5,876 nucleotides of DNA. Source: Candidatus Proteinoplasmatales archaeon SG8-5. GTDB lineage: Archaea; Thermoplasmatota; Thermoplasmata; SG8-5. Shown here piece after piece: positions 1 through 5,585 of this stretch (position 1 is its first letter; every line of letters begins with the position of its first letter). The notes beneath the pieces were generated by a model that made no database searches, was not told the origin of the DNA, and was given only the letters and a program-made list of their open reading frames with translations. The position numbers were made by a program, and so were the translations under genes. The stretch covers positions 1-5,876 of the forward strand of contig LSSH01000049.1 in assembly GCA_001595885.1 (NCBI GenBank), in the 5' to 3' direction.

Positions 1-351
1 CTGTCGCTCGCCGACAACATCCCGCAGATGCTGGCCTGGGGCAACGACTCCTGCTACGAGGACATCTTCGTCGAGCAGCTGAAGAACCTCTGGGCCCCGG
101 GCGACGTCTTGATCGGCATCTCGGGCAGCGGTAATTCGGAAAATGTCCTCCGCGCGGTCGAGTACGCAAACCAGAACGGCGGCACGACCGTTGGCCTCAC
201 GGGTTTCGACGGCGGCAAGCTCAAGGACATGACCCGGCTGTGTCTGGTCGTACCGGTCCACTACATGCAGAAGATCGAGGACATACACATGCTCGTGGAC
301 CACCTGGTGACCTCGCTCATCCGCGAAGAGGAGCTGGCCAAGCGCAAGTAA
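1..351 (+). CDS. gmhA: Phosphoheptose isomerase-like SIS protein (GmhA family), 5' end missing
   Basis: The gene is open from base 1, in frame with the ATG at 28, and ends with TAA at 349-351, so only the last 116 residues are seen. GmhA converts sedoheptulose 7-phosphate to D-glycero-D-manno-heptose 7-phosphate, the first step in making activated heptose for surface glycans. The visible part is the C-terminal half of a SIS domain: GNDSCYEDIF, then the phosphate-binding GISGSGNSENV, then LTGFDGGK, then a helix IEDIHMLVDHLV. The final His matches the conserved metal-ligand His of GmhA (His180 in E. coli). The position of its partner Gln172 is Glu here, which I believe also occurs in other GmhA-like SIS subfamilies, so exact substrate is less certain than family. 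The N-terminal metal ligands lie outside the window. A GmhB-like gene 38 bases downstream on the same strand supports a heptose role. The gene is GC-rich (about 62% in one hand-counted row). Confidence 0.82.
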   Translation: MSLADNIPQMLAWGNDSCYEDIFVEQLKNLWAPGDVLIGISGSGNSENVLRAVEYANQNGGTTVGLTGFDGGKLKDMTRLCLVVPVHYMQKIEDIHMLVDHLVTSLIREEELAKRK

Positions 352-389
352 TTGTTTGAATTAATAATCAAGATAGGGGAGGCCAGGTA
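352..389 (+). other. Apparent remnant of HAD motif I, split by a frameshift, in the gmhA-gmhB gap
   Basis: In the frame starting at TTG 352, directly after the gmhA stop, the bases read LFELIIKIGEAR and then TAA at 388-390. In the frame of the downstream gene, 372-389 read DRGGQV, followed by MNDTN from the annotated ATG. Adding a single base near 372 would join these as LFELIIK-DRGGQVMNDTN. This resembles the GmhB N-terminus: a hydrophobic strand, then DRDGVIN. The second catalytic Asp is Gly, and one residue (Gln) appears inserted. The same bases also supply the Shine-Dalgarno sequence of the downstream gene, so chance resemblance is possible. Confidence 0.45.
376..382 (+). promoter_or_regulatory. 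Ribosome binding site GGGGAGG for the gmhB-like gene
   Basis: GGGGAGG lies 7 bases before the ATG at 390 and matches the archaeal anti-Shine-Dalgarno sequence well. It favours real initiation at 390 and argues that the shortened protein is translated as such. The same bases overlap the possible motif I remnant. Confidence 0.7.
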
Positions 390-815
390 ATGAATGACAC
401 CAATAAACAAGAACCAAACACCTCCAAAGTCATACCGGCAATCGCCAAGTTGAACAAGGCCGGCTTTCTCGTCATCATAATAACCAATCAATCCGCAATC
501 AACCGCGGTCTGATGTCCACGCAAGAGTTAGTGGAGATACATATGAGAATGCTGACTGAGATCGAAAAAGGTGGTGCCAGCGTGGATGCGATATACTATT
601 GCCCGCATGCGCCAGACGAGGGCTGCGACTGCCGCAAACCCAAGGTCGGCATGTTCAACCAGGTCAACGGGGATTATATGATAGACTATCCGAATTCCTG
701 GTTCGTCGGCGACTTCGAAAGCGACCGTGAGGTCGCCGAAAAGGTGGGTTTGAAATTCATACTAGCCAAAGGCGACGGCGGCCTGAGGAAGGCCGTCGAC
801 ATCATTCTCAAGTGA
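390..815 (+). CDS. gmhB: GmhB-like HAD phosphatase lacking catalytic motif I; truncated, possible pseudogene or pseudoenzyme
   Basis: GmhB removes the 7-phosphate of D-glycero-D-manno-heptose 1,7-bisphosphate. This 141-residue product keeps most of the family signature: AIAKLNKAGF, motif II IIITNQS (Thr32), a zinc loop CPHAPDEGCDC (Cys71, His73, Cys79, Cys81) running into RKP with the motif III Lys83, and motif IV GDFESD (Asp108, Asp112). It lacks motif I (DRDG near the N-terminus), which carries the nucleophilic Asp and the acid/base Asp. About 20-30 residues are missing compared with full-length GmhB (191 in E. coli). The start at 390 is set by a strong GGGGAGG site. An in-frame upstream extension reaches only to 360 before a TGA at 357-359. 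The gene likely shares an operon with gmhA. Without motif I, phosphatase activity is not expected. It may be a decayed gene, a non-catalytic relative, or the result of a sequencing indel. It is less GC-rich than gmhA (about 50% in one hand-counted row). Confidence 0.8.
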   Translation: MNDTNKQEPNTSKVIPAIAKLNKAGFLVIIITNQSAINRGLMSTQELVEIHMRMLTEIEKGGASVDAIYYCPHAPDEGCDCRKPKVGMFNQVNGDYMIDYPNSWFVGDFESDREVAEKVGLKFILAKGDGGLRKAVDIILK

Positions 816-884
816 GGAAAGGGTCCAACGCCCGAAGGGATCAGTTACTTACTAACCCATACGCGGTCTTGGGCCCCCTCAATA

Positions 885-3065
885 TTAATCTCCATCCGAA
901 GTTCCTTCGGACTCGGCCTCTTCAATGGAAAGGTCTTCGTCGACCTCGTCGTCCTCCGAATCATCGGCTTCCTCAGGTTCTTCTATTTCGGGAGTCTGCG
1001 GACCTGCTCCCGGTTTCGGCAGCATGATGAATGCTATTAACCCGACAACGATGAGAAACAGTGCGATTAACAAATATGGCCAGTAGTTCGCCCTCGGCCC
1101 CTCCGGCCCAATCGTCGGGTCCAAGGGTTCCTCGTCATCGACATCGAGCACACCGTCATTGTCATCATCGAGGTCAGCATTATTTCCAATCCCATCCCCA
1201 TCCGTGTCCAGCCATTCGAGGTCGTTGAACGGGAACGCATCGTCGACGTCATCCACTCCGTCATTGTCGTCATCGGCATCGGCGGAATCGGGAATGCCGT
1301 CATTGTCGTGGTCCAGCCAGGTTCTGAAGGAGAAGGAATAGTTCTCCTCCATCTCGTTCCCAGCAAGGTCACGAGCCTGCGTAATCGTGACTGTGTAGGT
1401 CGAGTTACGGCTGAGGGGCCGGGATAGGGTGATTGTCATGGTAGTGTTGTCGGGGGACCAGGACTGGCTGATGGCGATGTTCGCGGGGAGGGGGTGGATG
1501 GCCAATTCAACGGAGTTGGGGTCCATGGGTTCGGAGAATACAGTTGTGACGGTTGTGTTTACAGGGACATTCATCGAGGTGTTAACAGGATTTACCGACA
1601 ATATGGTTGGGGGTGTTGTGTCCGGCGGGAGCGGAGTATACAGCGTAAAATTGAATGTCCTAACGGTAACATTTCCAACCATATCTGTAGCTACAACCTC
1701 AATGGTGTAATCTCCATCAGCCCAGCCTGTCGTATCTATATCATAAGGGGGATTGAAATCCTCAGAATGAGCGCCATTCACAGAATAATTCACAGTGTCA
1801 AGGTAAGAATCGGTTATTATGAAATTAAGTAAGGTTCCAGGTTGAACTATTGTGTTATTCACCGGAGAGTTTAACGTTATTACAGGTACATCTGCATCGA
1901 CCTTAACTTGTATTGAAACGATTTCTGTATTGTTGAACTCATCAGTAGCCCGAGCATATATCGTGTTCTCGCCCGTATTTAGTGCAATAATCCCATCCCA
2001 GGTCTCGTTACCAATACATAATATCCAGTTAATATTATCTCTGCTGATCTCGACCTTCTGAAGGCGATAGTTATCAGATGCTGTACCGGACACATTTACT
2101 GTGAGGTTAACGAAATCGTTATTGCTTGGATTGTTGATATTAATACCAGGAACTTTCGATTCCAGACCATCCCAACGATAAAAAAAATCTACAGGAGTAC
2201 CATTTCCAAATCTTCCACCAATGAGATATGCATCTGAATTCAGAGTAACCATAGAGTAATCACAGCAAGGTGAAGGCCACGGTTGAGCTGGACCAAGAAT
2301 CCATGTGTCATATTCTGGGTAATAAACCTCAGATTGATCAACGCTACCTCCATGCCCAACCGACACGATTCTCCCCTGTACAGGAGTGGCTCCATCTGTC
2401 CAATTATTTAAATCTGACACAAATGACCAATTATTAGTGGCAGGATAATATTTCTCTACTGTTTTTGTACCTCCAAGTGGTAGGCTAATATTTGCACCAC
2501 CAATAGCATAAAGGTTATCACCTAAAGTTACTAATTGATGATCTCTACGACTCATGATCATCGGTGAAATTTCCCACCAGGTATTATTATGAGGGGAATA
2601 AACTTCAATCAATGATATAGGCTCAGGATTACCAGCCAACCAACCCCCGGAAACATACATATCGCCATCGTAAGAAGTAACTGCTACATCCATTCTCGTG
2701 GTTGGAGGGTCTACAACGTCATAGAAGGTATTGTCACTAATATTATAATATCCAGCTTCACTCCAAGCATGAATAAAATAAATCCTATCTCCAATTAAAG
2801 TACAATCACTTCTATCGCCAGCTGACAATATTGAAGATCTCCTTATCCACCATGTATCATTAGCTGGAGTATATACTTGTACAAAATCATTACCAATATG
2901 GTATATTTCTCCATTATATTCAACTGCAATACCTACTGCTGGATGTAGCATGGGAGTTAATTCCTCCCATTGCCAACCAGTCAATGAATTCACATCAGAC
3001 GGCGTTATGACAATTGTACTGAAAAAACATAGTAAAATCACAAGAACGGTTGATGCACGCCTCAT
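885..3065 (-). CDS. Secreted, membrane-anchored surface protein: Kelch-type propeller, Ig-like modules, TSP3 calcium repeats, C-terminal membrane helix
   Basis: This 726-residue protein starts with a signal peptide (about residues 1-28: MRRAS, then a hydrophobic core). Residues 31-300 form Kelch-like blades, seen as repeated 'Y.P..NTWW' endings at about 69-73, 160-164, 210-214 and 251-255, with 'LYAIGG'-type strands at 185-190 and 280-284. Two Ig-like modules follow (about 306-390 and 393-477), then a Big_5/SbsA-like Ig module (about 484-582, TTPPTI to FRTW). Thrombospondin type 3-like Asp-rich repeats span about 585-650. One membrane helix (about 664-683) and an acidic Asp/Glu tail, probably cytoplasmic, end it. 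About 20 N-x-S/T sequons lie between residues 70 and 575 and none after. It is likely exported by Sec, glycosylated, and held on the cell surface as an adhesin or binding protein; the ligand is unknown. The start is the first ATG after a TATA-like box, with a weak GGAAGAG upstream. The N-terminal two-thirds is AT-rich and the C-terminal third GC-rich, which suggests a chimeric origin. Confidence 0.88.
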   Translation of the reverse strand: MRRASTVLVILLCFFSTIVITPSDVNSLTGWQWEELTPMLHPAVGIAVEYNGEIYHIGNDFVQVYTPANDTWWIRRSSILSAGDRSDCTLIGDRIYFIHAWSEAGYYNISDNTFYDVVDPPTTRMDVAVTSYDGDMYVSGGWLAGNPEPISLIEVYSPHNNTWWEISPMIMSRRDHQLVTLGDNLYAIGGANISLPLGGTKTVEKYYPATNNWSFVSDLNNWTDGATPVQGRIVSVGHGGSVDQSEVYYPEYDTWILGPAQPWPSPCCDYSMVTLNSDAYLIGGRFGNGTPVDFFYRWDGLESKVPGININNPSNNDFVNLTVNVSGTASDNYRLQKVEISRDNINWILCIGNETWDGIIALNTGENTIYARATDEFNNTEIVSIQVKVDADVPVITLNSPVNNTIVQPGTLLNFIITDSYLDTVNYSVNGAHSEDFNPPYDIDTTGWADGDYTIEVVATDMVGNVTVRTFNFTLYTPLPPDTTPPTILSVNPVNTSMNVPVNTTVTTVFSEPMDPNSVELAIHPLPANIAISQSWSPDNTTMTITLSRPLSRNSTYTVTITQARDLAGNEMEENYSFSFRTWLDHDNDGIPDSADADDDNDGVDDVDDAFPFNDLEWLDTDGDGIGNNADLDDDNDGVLDVDDEEPLDPTIGPEGPRANYWPYLLIALFLIVVGLIAFIMLPKPGAGPQTPEIEEPEEADDSEDDEVDEDLSIEEAESEGTSDGD
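1116..1313 (-). repeat. Thrombospondin type 3-like calcium-binding repeats within the surface protein gene
   Basis: The bases encode residues 585-650. Two long units repeat the pattern D.D.DG....D: DHDNDGIPDSADADDDNDG with VDDVDD, and DTDGDGIGNNADLDDDNDG with VLDVDD. The Asp spacing is that of TSP3 calcium-binding loops. The repetition is also visible in DNA as recurring gtcattgtc and catcg stretches. Such repeats usually form a stiff calcium-loaded stalk between exposed domains and the membrane anchor. They are coding sequence, not a DNA-level array. Confidence 0.85.
2180..2187 (-). other. Eight-base A/T homopolymer inside the surface gene
   Basis: A run of eight A on the plus strand reads as eight T on the coding strand and encodes Phe294-Phe295 and the first base of Tyr296, at the end of the propeller. 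It is long for a coding homopolymer. It could be prone to slippage, and T-runs on the coding strand can act as archaeal transcription termination signals. Neither role is shown by the sequence alone. Confidence 0.5.
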
Positions 3066-3112
3066 CTCTTCCGAACCTCGTTTACCATAATTCGGTTACT
3101 AGTATTTGGTTC

Positions 3113-3120
3113 TTTTTAAA
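3113..3120 (-). promoter_or_regulatory. Probable TATA box of the surface protein gene, overlapping the aminotransferase stop
   Basis: On the minus strand the bases read TTTAAAAA, about 48-55 bases before the ATG at 3065. An archaeal start site would fall near 3090, giving a leader of about 25 bases with a weak GGAAGAG just before the ATG. The box overlaps the TAA (3118-3116) of the upstream aminotransferase gene, so the surface gene may have its own promoter although it lies in the same direction. Confidence 0.5.
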
Positions 3121-4273
3121 GGGTCTCCCGCATCCTTCTTATCGCCTCGTTGATGTCCTCGACCGAGCTCGCATAGGAGAACCTGACATATCCCTCTCCG
3201 CCGGGGCCGAAGCCCGTGCCCGGTAGGATTGCGATGCCCATCTCGTCGAGTGCATAGTCGGCGAACTCCTGGCTGGTCATGCCCGTCTTTGTGATGTTGG
3301 GGAAGGCGTAGAAGGCTCCCTGCGGGTTCACGCAGGAGATGTTGGCTATCGAGTTGAGGCCGGAGACTATTGCGTCACGGCGCTTTCTGAACTCCGCCAT
3401 CATGTCCGCGACGCACTGCTGGTCGCCCTTGATGGCTGCGATACCTCCGTACTGGATGAAGTTGGTGGTGCAGGAGATGATGGTCTGCAGCAGCAGCCCC
3501 ATCTTCTCTATCAGGGGGGCGGGGCCGACCGCGTATCCGAGGCGCCAGCCGGTCATGGCATAGGCCTTCGAGAAGCCATCCAAGAGGATTGTGCGTTCCC
3601 TGCACTCGTCCCTGATGCTCGGGGTGTAGTGGGTCTCGTCATACGTCATCTTGCTGTATATCTCGTCGGTGAGGAGGTACACGTCCTTCTCCTCGGCTAT
3701 CTCGGCCATGCGCTCGATTTCCGCCTTGGTCATGACGCTGCCGCATGGGTTTGACGGCGAGTTCATGATGATAAGGCCTGTCTCCCCATCCATGGCCCCG
3801 CAGACGTCCTCCGGGTCCATGCGGAACTCGTTCTCCTCCTTCAGGACCACGAACCTTCCCTCGAATCCGGTGTAATCCAGGTTGGCGAAGTAGCTCATGA
3901 AGCCGGGCGAGCCCACCACGACGTTCTTCCTCGGTCCCACGGTACAGGCCATGACGTAGTAGATGATTGGGTTAGCACCAGGTCCCACGAGGATCTGGTT
4001 CAGGTCTGGGCGGAAACCTCTGGTCTGCTCTATCTCGTCCCGAATGGCCTCTCTCAATCCCAGGATGCCCGACGAGTTGACGTAATCGGTCTCCCCGTCG
4101 TTTAAGGCCCGTATGCAGGCGTCCTTGATGTGCCGCGGCGTGTCAAAGTCGGGTTCCCCTATCTCAAAGTGCAGGATGTCCCTGCCCTCGCGTTCCATCT
4201 GCCGCGCCCTGGCTAACACCTTAAATGCGGGTTGGCCTGACAGCCTCCTCGCCCCCTCCGAAAAACCCTTCAT
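3116..4273 (-). CDS. PLP-dependent aminotransferase, class I/II (aspartate aminotransferase-like)
   Basis: The 385-residue product has the usual length and all main marks of a fold-type I aminotransferase, which moves an amino group between an amino acid and a 2-oxo acid using pyridoxal phosphate. Visible are the N-terminal FEIGEPDFDTP (substrate-side loop), Tyr64 in TDYVNSSG, GPGANP (97-102), NSPSNPCG with Asn175, DEIYS with Asp203 and Tyr206, the Schiff-base lysine Lys236 in DGFSKAYAMTGWRLGY, and Arg364 in VRFSYASS, which should bind the substrate carboxylate. It is a cytosolic enzyme. Substrate (aspartate, alanine or aromatic) cannot be set from sequence alone; the family resemblance is closest to archaeal AspC-like enzymes. 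The ATG at 4273 sits about 27 bases after a TATA-like TTTAAG, with no clear Shine-Dalgarno, which fits leaderless translation. It is divergent from the CBS gene and 50 bases upstream of the surface gene. GC content (about 58% in one row) matches most of the window. Confidence 0.93.
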   Translation of the reverse strand: MKGFSEGARRLSGQPAFKVLARARQMEREGRDILHFEIGEPDFDTPRHIKDACIRALNDGETDYVNSSGILGLREAIRDEIEQTRGFRPDLNQILVGPGANPIIYYVMACTVGPRKNVVVGSPGFMSYFANLDYTGFEGRFVVLKEENEFRMDPEDVCGAMDGETGLIIMNSPSNPCGSVMTKAEIERMAEIAEEKDVYLLTDEIYSKMTYDETHYTPSIRDECRERTILLDGFSKAYAMTGWRLGYAVGPAPLIEKMGLLLQTIISCTTNFIQYGGIAAIKGDQQCVADMMAEFRKRRDAIVSGLNSIANISCVNPQGAFYAFPNITKTGMTSQEFADYALDEMGIAILPGTGFGPGGEGYVRFSYASSVEDINEAIRRMRETL

Positions 4274-4300
4274 AACAGCCGCGGATAATGGGCGTAGTAG

Positions 4301-4306
4301 CTTAAA
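4301..4306 (-). promoter_or_regulatory. Probable TATA box of the aminotransferase gene
   Basis: On the minus strand TTTAAG follows a purine-rich CGAAGGG, which could be the transcription factor B recognition element. It ends 27 bases before the ATG at 4273, so transcription would begin only a few bases before the start codon. It forms one side of the inverted sequence at 4303-4325. Confidence 0.5.
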
Positions 4307-4325
4307 CCCTTCGGCAAAAGGTTTA
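4303..4325. repeat. Inverted repeat TAAACC / GGTTTA between divergent promoters
   Basis: TAAACC at 4303-4308 is the exact reverse complement of GGTTTA at 4320-4325, separated by 11 bases. Each arm overlaps the likely TATA box of one of the two divergent genes. The symmetry may simply come from two facing TATA boxes, but a dimeric regulator bound here could control both genes. Confidence 0.45.
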
Positions 4326-4329
4326 TTAG
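4322..4329 (+). promoter_or_regulatory. Probable TATA box of the CBS/zinc-ribbon gene
   Basis: TTTATTAG follows purine-rich CAAAAGG, a plausible recognition element for transcription factor B. It lies about 30-37 bases before the ATG at 4359, so the transcript would have a leader of under about 10 bases. Confidence 0.5.
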
Positions 4330-4358
4330 ATTCGCGCGGCTATTTGATATTGAAGGGT

Positions 4359-4910
4359 ATGGATAGAGTTCCCGTAATGGAGGTTATGAGCACCAAGGTC
4401 CCGACACTGGGACCCCGTGATTCGGTGGGGGACGCGGCCGTCCAGATGCATGAGTTCGGGGCAGGATACGTCTTTGTCACCGACAAGGGCAATCCCGTCG
4501 GAATAGTCACGGAGCGGGACATCGTCAGGAAGGTCGTGGCCAAGAAGCGGAACCCGCATCGTGTCAAGCTGAAGGACGTGATGTCCTCGCCGGTCGCCTG
4601 GGTACCGCGGCACATGGACATCATGGAAGCGGCAAAAGAGATGACCAGGATGAAGATGCGTAGACTGGCCGTGATGCACGACGGCGAGATAGTGGGCGTT
4701 CTAACGGTGCAGAACATCCTTTACATAGCCCCGCAGCTCATCGAGGTCACCAGGGAACTTGCTGCGAACGGCGAGAACGACGTCGACCGCAGGAGAATAT
4801 CGGTGGGCCAGGCGTCCGGATACTGCGAGGTGTGCAAGGCCTTCTCTGATAAGCTGGACTACATCGATGGGGAGCTCCTTTGCCCCATGTGCAAAGAGGG
4901 GAAGGAATAG
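4359..4910 (+). CDS. Two-CBS-domain protein with C-terminal zinc ribbon (Ta0289-like)
   Basis: The 183-residue protein has CBS domain 1 at about residues 7-61 (VMSTKVPTLGPRDS to GIVTERDIVRK), CBS domain 2 at about 74-126 (VMSSPVAWVPRHMD to GVLTVQNIL), a helical linker, and a zinc ribbon made by CEVC (Cys156, Cys159) and CPMC (Cys175, Cys178). CBS pairs commonly bind adenosine nucleotides and act as energy or ligand sensors. The CBS plus zinc-ribbon layout is known from archaeal proteins such as Thermoplasma acidophilum Ta0289; its cellular role is not settled as far as I know. The reading frame is open further upstream to 4113, but that would overlap the divergent aminotransferase. The ATG at 4359 fits both the domain start (MDRVPVMEVMS) and the TATA-like box at 4322. 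There is no convincing Shine-Dalgarno, which fits a leaderless message. pyrF follows 31 bases downstream on the same strand with its own likely promoter. Confidence 0.9.
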   Translation: MDRVPVMEVMSTKVPTLGPRDSVGDAAVQMHEFGAGYVFVTDKGNPVGIVTERDIVRKVVAKKRNPHRVKLKDVMSSPVAWVPRHMDIMEAAKEMTRMKMRRLAVMHDGEIVGVLTVQNILYIAPQLIEVTRELAANGENDVDRRRISVGQASGYCEVCKAFSDKLDYIDGELLCPMCKEGKE

Positions 4911-4918
4911 TTTTAAAA
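4911..4918 (+). promoter_or_regulatory. Probable TATA box of pyrF
   Basis: TTTTAAAA begins at the base after the CBS gene stop and is preceded by purine-rich GAAGGAATAG, which could be a recognition element for transcription factor B. Its centre is 27 bases before the pyrF ATG at 4942, the spacing expected for a leaderless archaeal transcript. No strong Shine-Dalgarno lies before that ATG, in agreement. Confidence 0.65.
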
Positions 4919-4941
4919 CGTCTGCAAACTTCACCGGGGCA

Positions 4942-5583
4942 ATGAGGAAGAAGACGAGATTGATATTGGCATTGGACGTTACCGAACGCGCACCAGCCCT
5001 GGAGGTGGCAGAGCAGGTCGCCCCCGTTGTCGACGCGATCAAGGTCAATTATCCCATCATACTGGGCTGCGGGATCGGGATTGTCAAGGAACTCGCTAGT
5101 TATAGCGACATCATATGCGACCTCAAGGTCGCGGACGTACCGAACACCAACAGGCTCATCGTCCAGCATGCCGTCAGTGCCGGAGCGAAAGGTGTTATTT
5201 GCCAGGGATTCGTGGGGCGCGACTCTCTGGAAGCCTGCGTGGATGCGGGCCGGAGGATAGACGTCTTCGTTGTCGCGGAGATGAGCCACCCGGGTTCCAA
5301 CATTTTCATTAATCCACACGCCGAGGATATCGCCCGAATGGCCATGAACGTGGGCGCGGCGGGCATCATCGCGCCGGGGACAAGGCCCGAGCGAATCAGA
5401 GCGCTGAGAAAGGTCGTGGGCAAGGCCTTGATACTGGCTCCCGGGATAGGAGCGCAGGGCGGCAAGGCCAGTGCGGCGATAAAGGCCGGCGCGAACTACG
5501 TGATAGTGGGCCGGAGCATCTACCAGGCTGAGGACCCGAGGGCTGCCGCCGAGGTAATCGTAAGAGAGATAACCGGTGATTGA
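4942..5583 (+). CDS. pyrF: Orotidine 5'-phosphate decarboxylase
   Basis: The enzyme converts orotidine 5'-phosphate to UMP, the last step of pyrimidine nucleotide synthesis, in the cytosol. The 213-residue length is typical of archaeal PyrF. The TIM-barrel motifs are in order: LALD with Asp12, DAIKVNYP with Lys34, the catalytic cluster DLKVADVPNTN with Asp60, Lys62 and Asp65, AEMSHPG (112-118), APGIGAQGG (166-174) with the phosphate-side Gln172, and VGRSIY with the phosphate-binding Arg191. All key residues are present, so it should be active. An upstream in-frame extension to 4759 exists but would overlap the CBS gene. The ATG at 4942 gives the normal N-terminus (MRKKTRLILALD) and sits 27 bases after the centre of a TATA box. 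The downstream zinc-finger gene starts 2 bases after the stop, which indicates co-transcription. Confidence 0.97.
   Translation: MRKKTRLILALDVTERAPALEVAEQVAPVVDAIKVNYPIILGCGIGIVKELASYSDIICDLKVADVPNTNRLIVQHAVSAGAKGVICQGFVGRDSLEACVDAGRRIDVFVVAEMSHPGSNIFINPHAEDIARMAMNVGAAGIIAPGTRPERIRALRKVVGKALILAPGIGAQGGKASAAIKAGANYVIVGRSIYQAEDPRAAAEVIVREITGD
5575..5580 (+). promoter_or_regulatory. Ribosome binding site GGTGAT for the zinc-finger gene
   Basis: GGTGAT pairs exactly with the ATCACC near the 3' end of archaeal 16S rRNA and lies 5 bases before the ATG at 5586, inside the last codons of pyrF. It fixes the start and supports translation as the second gene of a pyrF transcript. Confidence 0.75.
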
Positions 5584-5585
5584 GC

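Noticed and set aside
816..884. Possible terminator or small RNA in the convergent gap
   Set aside because: Only a short GGGCCC palindrome is visible; there is no stable hairpin and no T-run on either strand, so I cannot support a call.
812..1027. Plus-strand open frame overlapping the gmhB-like stop
   Set aside because: It starts at GTG overlapping the stop region and runs antisense through the acidic tail of the surface protein. Its Arg/Pro-rich product is typical of a reverse reading of Asp/Glu codons.
1116..1372. Short repeated units that might be a CRISPR array or tandem DNA repeat
   Set aside because: The repetition follows codons for Asp-rich calcium loops in frame, the units are unequal, and there are no spacers.
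1429..1832. Plus-strand open frames opposite the Ig-like region
   Set aside because: They are antisense to a long protein with clear domains and show no ribosome site or domain of their own.
4113..4358. N-terminal extension of the CBS protein or of a fused product
   Set aside because: It would overlap the start of the divergent aminotransferase and its peptide matches nothing. The CBS domain begins right after the ATG at 4359, which has a promoter-like box upstream.
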